Assembly: GCA_023389135.1 (NCBI GenBank)
Contig: JAEWEX010000312.1
Span: 1-11,546 of the forward strand
DNA length: 11,546 nt
Reading direction: 5' to 3'
Origin: Pseudomonadota bacterium
Lineage (GTDB): Bacteria; Pseudomonadota; Alphaproteobacteria; Rhizobiales; Methylopilaceae
Shown: piece by piece, positions 7,954-11,546 of the stretch
How the letters are laid out: each line of letters opens with the position of its first letter
How positions within the stretch are numbered: position 1 is the first letter of the stretch
The notes under the pieces: model-generated
The model's database searches: none
Seen by the model: only the letters and a program-made list of their open reading frames with translations
What the model was told of the DNA's origin: nothing
Program-made: the position numbers and the translations under genes

Positions 7954-9497
7954 CGGGCCTTGGCCCGGCGGTCGCGCTCGACCTCGGAATAATGCTCGCG
8001 CTTGGCCGTGTACATGCGCTCGTCGGCGCGCTTGACCACCTGTTCGAGGCGTTCGCCCTGCTGTCCGGTGGCGGCGCCCACCGAGAACGAGAGCTCGGCC
8101 GCGGAATAGAACTGGTTGTTGAGACCGACCAGCTTCTCGAACTCCTCCATCAGCAGGTCGCACTGCTCCTCGCCGGCGCCCGGAAGCAGGACGGCGAATT
8201 CATCGCCGCCGATGCGGGCCGCCCGCGCCGGGCGCTCGATCAGCTTGTTCAGAACCTCGCCCGCACGGCGCAGCAGCTCGTCGCCTGCGGTGTGGCCCAT
8301 CTGGTCGTTGACGGCCTTCAGGCCGTTGAGATCGGCCATGATCACGGAGACCGGCCACGGCCCCTTGCGCTCGAGGCGATTGAGTTCGTCGACGTAGAAC
8401 GAACGGTTGTGGAGCTTGGTGAGCACGTCGTGCTTGCCCAGGAACTCCAGATAGGCCTCGGCCTTCTTGCGCGCGGTGATGTCGGTCAGCGCCACCTGCA
8501 CCAGCGACCAGTCACGCTCATGGCCGGGCAGCACCGAGAACTGCATCTGCAGGTGCAGTTCCTCGCCGGAAAGCGCGTAGTTCACGACCTCGCGCGACTG
8601 GAACAGGGTTCCCTGCCACAGCTCGACCAGCTGCTCGCGAAAATGCTGGCGCATGTCGTCGCGGAACACGTCGCCCAGCCGGCTCAGCAGTTCCGCCTTG
8701 TCCGCGGCGCCGAACAGGTCGAGCGTGTGGCGGTTGACGTCGATGACGCGGATTTCGCTCATGCAGCGCTCGACGAATTCCGGGTGCACGTCGGTGAACA
8801 CCCGAAAATCCACGATGCCGCGCTCGCGCACGTCCTCCAGCAGGTGGCGGATCCGGCTGAAGTCCTCAACCCACAGCGACACCGGCGAATGCTGGAACAG
8901 GCCGCGGGCATAGGTCTCGCTGACCGACAGCCGTCGCCGGTCGCTCTCGCGTTCGGTCACGTCCTCGGTGGAGATCAGCACCCGGTCCCAGCTGTCCTCG
9001 TAGCCGGGCAGGATCATGCCCTTGAGCTGGACGTCCACGCGCCTGCCGGAAAGCGTGTAATTGACCGCGTTGGAGTGGAACTCGGTCTTGCCGTCGGCGA
9101 TCTGCATGATCTCTTCGATGTGGGTCTTCATCATGTCGCCGCGGAAGACCTTGTCGAGATTTGCGACGAGGTGGTCGAAGCTGTCTGCCTCGAACAGAGA
9201 CAATGTCTTGCGGTTGACCTCGATCAGCCGGATGCTCGACGCGCTGGCGCGCACGCGCTCGGGGTCGCCCTCCAGGAAGGCGCGCAGGTCGCTGATGCCT
9301 GCCCCCTTCCACGCCTCGATCTGGGCCTTGATGCCGCTGTAGTCCTCGAGCCACAGCGCCACCGGCGCGAGGTCGAACATCTTGGCGTGGTCGCCGTGAA
9401 CGTCTTGTCGATCAAGGATGTCGTGGGCCGACCGGCCGGAGTTTTCGTGCATCATGTCTTCGCTCGGATCGACGGGCCTTTCGCGCCCCGTAGGCAT
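7920..9497 (-). CDS. Diguanylate cyclase with two PAS-like domains (PAS-PAS-GGDEF)
   Basis: From the ATG at 9497 this is a 525-residue soluble protein. Two homologous PAS-like domains lie at about 40-182 and 200-345, sharing APVALWLEDYS / SPVSLWVEDFS and IEVNRKTLSLF / IDVNRHTLDLF. A GGDEF domain (about 350-500) follows, with KHDVLTKLHNR, metal-binding D389 in MADLNGLK, an intact RIGGDEFAVLL (GGDEF at 430-434) and SFSVGAA. It should make cyclic di-GMP from GTP in response to a cytoplasmic signal. The canonical RxxD inhibition site is absent. The start is uncertain: the frame is open to a TTG at 9569, and 9455 (ATG-ATG) is another option. The AT-rich stretch at 9529-9547 looks like promoter DNA, which argues against the TTG, but none of the ATGs has a good ribosome site. 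The 3' end overlaps the thioesterase gene by 34 bp. Confidence 0.9.
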   Translation of the reverse strand: MPTGRERPVDPSEDMMHENSGRSAHDILDRQDVHGDHAKMFDLAPVALWLEDYSGIKAQIEAWKGAGISDLRAFLEGDPERVRASASSIRLIEVNRKTLSLFEADSFDHLVANLDKVFRGDMMKTHIEEIMQIADGKTEFHSNAVNYTLSGRRVDVQLKGMILPGYEDSWDRVLISTEDVTERESDRRRLSVSETYARGLFQHSPVSLWVEDFSRIRHLLEDVRERGIVDFRVFTDVHPEFVERCMSEIRVIDVNRHTLDLFGAADKAELLSRLGDVFRDDMRQHFREQLVELWQGTLFQSREVVNYALSGEELHLQMQFSVLPGHERDWSLVQVALTDITARKKAEAYLEFLGKHDVLTKLHNRSFYVDELNRLERKGPWPVSVIMADLNGLKAVNDQMGHTAGDELLRRAGEVLNKLIERPARAARIGGDEFAVLLPGAGEEQCDLLMEEFEKLVGLNNQFYSAAELSFSVGAATGQQGERLEQVVKRADERMYTAKREHYSEVERDRRAKARQVPARSRGSA

Positions 9498-9610
9498 CGG
9501 TTCATAGCGCAACTTTCCACCACGCAAGATTAATATCGACGCATATTGCGACACCTTGCCGGACCGCAATGCGGGATTGGGCTCGCGGCGAGGGCCTGCT
9601 AGCGTGGGGC

Positions 9611-9631
9611 CGCGCGGCGACAGGCCGCGCG
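9611..9631 (+). other. GC-rich hairpin in the aminotransferase leader
   Basis: Arms CGCGCGGC (9611-9618) and GCCGCGCG (9624-9631) are perfect complements around a 5-nt loop GACAG, ending 18 nt before the aminotransferase ATG. No T-run follows, so it is not a simple intrinsic terminator. It could affect translation initiation or mRNA stability, or it could be a protein-binding palindrome. The complementarity is certain; the function is a guess. Confidence 0.4.
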
Positions 9632-9649
9632 ACAGACGGAACGGCTGCC

Positions 9650-11032
9650 ATGCTCACGAACCTCCAAACGCGCGACGTCGAGACCCTGATCCATCCCTAC
9701 ACAAATCTCGCCAGCTTCCGCGACGTGGGTCCCCTGGTGCTGGAACGCGGCGAAGGCATCTACGTCTATGACGTTGACGGGAAGCCTTATATCGAGGGCA
9801 TGGCCGGCCTGTGGTGCACGGCGCTGGGCTACTCCAACCGTGAGCTGATGGCCGCCGCGATGGAGCAGATGGGGCGCCTGCCCTTCACCCATCTGTTCGG
9901 CGGCAAGAGCCACGATCCCGCAATCGAGCTGGCCGAGATGCTGAAGGAGATCGCGCCGGTTCCGATCTCCAAGGTGCTGTTCTGCTCGTCGGGCTCGGAG
10001 GCCAACGACGCCCAGATCAAGCTCGTCTGGTATATGAACAACGCGCTGGGACGCCCCAAGAAGAAGAAAATCATATCGCGCTGGCGCGGCTACCATGGCG
10101 TCACGGTGGCGACGGCGAGCCTCACCGGACTGCCCGCCAACCACGCCGACTTCGACCTGCCCATCGCGGGTGTCCTCCACGCCGCCGCGCCCCACCACTA
10201 TCGGGGGGCACAGCCCGGCGAGAGCGAGGCGGACTTCGCCACGCGGCTCGCAGCCGAACTGGAGGAGACGATCCTGCACGAGGGGCCGGACACGGTGGCC
10301 GCCTTCATCGCCGAGCCGGTGATGGGCGCGGGCGGGGTCATCGTCCCGCCGGAGACCTATTACGAGAAGATCCAGGCGGTGCTGGAGCGCCACGACGTGC
10401 GCCTCATCGCCGACGAGGTGATCTGCGGCTTCGGGCGCCTCGGCGCCTGGTTCGGCTCGGAGGTCATGGGCATGAAGCCCAACTCGATCTCCGTCGCCAA
10501 GGCGCTGTCATCGGCCTACATGCCCATCGGCGGCGTCATGATCGACGAGCCGCTGTACCAGGCGATGCTGGACGAGAGCCGAAAGATCGGCATCTTCGGC
10601 CACGGCCACACCTATGCAGCCCACCCGGTCACCGCCGCGGTGGCGGTGAAGACGCTCCAGATCTACAAGCGCGAGCGCATCGTCGACCACGTCAGGTCCA
10701 TCATCCCGCAGTTCCAGGCGCGGCTGAAGGCGCTGGCCGACCATCCGCTGGTGGGCGAGGCCCGCGGCAAGGGCCTCATGGGCGCGGTCGAGCTGGTGGC
10801 CGACAAGGCCACCAAGCGCAACTTCGATGCCAGGAAGGGAGTGGGCGCCCGCACCGTCGCTCTGTGCCAGGAGGAGGGCCTGCTGCTGCGCGGCCTCGCC
10901 TCCGACGCGCTTGCCATCTGCCCGCCGCTGATCATCACCGCCGACGAGATCGACATGCTGTTCGACCGTCTGACCGCGGCGCTGGACAAGGCAGAGGCCT
11001 GGGTGAGCAAGGACGGTCTGCGCGCGGGGTGA
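9650..11032 (+). CDS. PLP-dependent class III omega-aminotransferase (pyruvate-type)
   Basis: A 460-residue cytosolic fold-type I enzyme. Motifs: GLWCTALGYSN (53-63), PLP phosphate-binding SGSEAND (114-120), YHG (148-150, Y148 expected to stack on the cofactor), D255 in IADEVICGFGR (contacts the pyridine nitrogen), Schiff-base lysine K284 in SVAKALSS, and GHGHTY (317-322). R414 aligns by eye with the mobile arginine that lets omega-transaminases accept both amino acids and amines. The overall sequence resembles omega-aminotransferases of the Ochrobactrum and GABA/putrescine:pyruvate type, so an amine or omega-amino acid donor with pyruvate as acceptor is likely; the substrate is not determined. 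The ATG at 9650 is preferred over one at 9569 because family members start with MLTN-like sequence and the extension would cross the leader hairpin. The ribosome site is weak. It diverges from the cyclase gene. Confidence 0.9.
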   Translation: MLTNLQTRDVETLIHPYTNLASFRDVGPLVLERGEGIYVYDVDGKPYIEGMAGLWCTALGYSNRELMAAAMEQMGRLPFTHLFGGKSHDPAIELAEMLKEIAPVPISKVLFCSSGSEANDAQIKLVWYMNNALGRPKKKKIISRWRGYHGVTVATASLTGLPANHADFDLPIAGVLHAAAPHHYRGAQPGESEADFATRLAAELEETILHEGPDTVAAFIAEPVMGAGGVIVPPETYYEKIQAVLERHDVRLIADEVICGFGRLGAWFGSEVMGMKPNSISVAKALSSAYMPIGGVMIDEPLYQAMLDESRKIGIFGHGHTYAAHPVTAAVAVKTLQIYKRERIVDHVRSIIPQFQARLKALADHPLVGEARGKGLMGAVELVADKATKRNFDARKGVGARTVALCQEEGLLLRGLASDALAICPPLIITADEIDMLFDRLTAALDKAEAWVSKDGLRAG

Positions 11033-11070
11033 CGCCCGCTGTTGCGTACACCGCTGCCAACGTGAAAGCA

Positions 11071-11101
11071 GCCACCCCGCGGTGTCGAGCCGCGAGGTGG
11101 C
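11071..11101. terminator. Possible bidirectional terminator hairpin
   Basis: GCCACC (11071-11076) pairs with GGTGGC (11096-11101), and CGCGG (11078-11082) pairs with CCGCG (11090-11094), with one C-A mismatch between the two stem segments and a 7-nt loop. It lies between the stops of two convergent genes, the aminotransferase and the L,D-transpeptidase, where a shared terminator is expected. Neither side has a strong T-run; the minus-strand side has only TGCTTT. Intrinsic termination would therefore be inefficient or Rho-assisted. Confidence 0.45.
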
Positions 11102-11128
11102 CGTGATCGTCGCGCCGGCAGAAGCCCG

Positions 11129-11546
11129 CTAAAGCACCACCACCCGGGTGCCGGGCTTCACCTGCCCGTAGAGATGCATCACATCCGGGTTGGCCATGCG
11201 GATGCAGCCCGACGACATGGCGCGGCCGATGGAACTCGGATCGTTGGTGCCGTGGATGCGGTACATGGTGTCGCGCCCGCCGGAATGCAGGTACATGGCG
11301 CGCGCGCCCAGCGGGTTGTTGGGGCCGCCGGGCATGCCGCCCGCAAACTGCCGGGTGCGCGGATCGCGCTTCATCATGGCGGCGGGCGGGGTCCAGGTCG
11401 GCCATTCGGCCTTGCGGCCGACGACCGCTCGGCCCTTCCAGCCAAATCCCTCGCGGCCGACGCCGACGCCGTAGCGCCATGCCTTGCCGTCATCGCGGAC
11501 ATAATAGAGGTAGCGTTCCCGGGTGTTGACCACGATGGTGCCCGGC
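11129..11546 (-). CDS. L,D-transpeptidase (YkuD domain), partial at right edge
   Basis: Only the C-terminal 138 residues are visible; the frame runs off the right edge, so the start and any signal peptide are outside. The catalytic segment is complete: HGTNDPSSIGRAMSSGCIRM, with the histidine codon at 11252-11254 and the nucleophilic cysteine codon at 11204-11206. The upstream strands PGTIVVNTRERYLYYV, YLHSGGRDTMYRIHG and the terminal PGTRVVVL also match YkuD enzymes. Family members act in the periplasm on peptidoglycan stem peptides, forming 3-3 cross-links or attaching proteins to peptidoglycan. A GTG at 11533 could be read as a start but lies inside the conserved first strand and has no convincing ribosome site. 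It converges with the aminotransferase gene. Confidence 0.9.
   Translation of the reverse strand, partial: PGTIVVNTRERYLYYVRDDGKAWRYGVGVGREGFGWKGRAVVGRKAEWPTWTPPAAMMKRDPRTRQFAGGMPGGPNNPLGARAMYLHSGGRDTMYRIHGTNDPSSIGRAMSSGCIRMANPDVMHLYGQVKPGTRVVVL

Noticed and set aside
7902..9533. Open frame of 543 codons on the plus strand opposite the diguanylate cyclase
   Set aside because: The minus strand carries intact PAS and GGDEF motifs across the same span. The plus frame has low-complexity composition and no recognisable domain.

Overview
The window is high-GC DNA, roughly two-thirds G+C by eye. Its protein families fit an alphaproteobacterium, plausibly Hyphomicrobiales (Rhizobiales): a DUF898 membrane protein, a CHASE3 histidine kinase with a Cph1/Rcp1-like partner, an N-terminal-receiver HWE/HisKA_2 kinase, a PAS-PAS-GGDEF protein, and an omega-aminotransferase similar to those of Ochrobactrum. 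No rRNA, tRNA, CRISPR array, IS element or phage gene was seen, and genes are packed tightly.

Layout: (1) 1-2758, minus strand: a medium/long-chain acyl-CoA ligase followed 33 nt later by a DUF898 (YjgN-like) polytopic membrane protein that runs off the left edge. (2) 2934-5909, plus strand: a three-gene signalling module of CHASE3 sensor histidine kinase, single-domain response regulator (4-nt overlap), and receiver-HWE kinase fusion (4-nt gap). (3) 5924-7953: a minus-strand enoyl-CoA hydratase diverging from a plus-strand TetR regulator and a PaaI-type hotdog thioesterase (4-nt GTGA overlap). A perfect 7-3-7 palindrome lies in the divergent promoter region and is a strong operator candidate. 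(4) 7920-9497, minus strand: a diguanylate cyclase with two homologous PAS-like domains, whose 3' end overlaps the thioesterase tail to tail by 34 bp. (5) 9650-11032, plus strand: a PLP class III omega-aminotransferase. (6) 11129 to the right edge, minus strand: the C-terminal part of a YkuD L,D-transpeptidase. All intergenic gaps are under 200 bp.

How the genes may work together: the ligase, hydratase and thioesterase point to acyl-CoA metabolism. The TetR protein probably controls the hydratase and its own operon through the shared palindrome. The two-component module contains two kinases, two receivers and no DNA-binding or enzymatic output domain, so its final target lies outside the window. 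The diguanylate cyclase has an intact GGDEF active site but lacks the canonical RxxD product-inhibition site. Nothing here is clearly a new class of biological system. The most testable points are the TetR operator, the output-less kinase-receiver-kinase module with an unusual H-box, and the cyclase that may escape feedback control.
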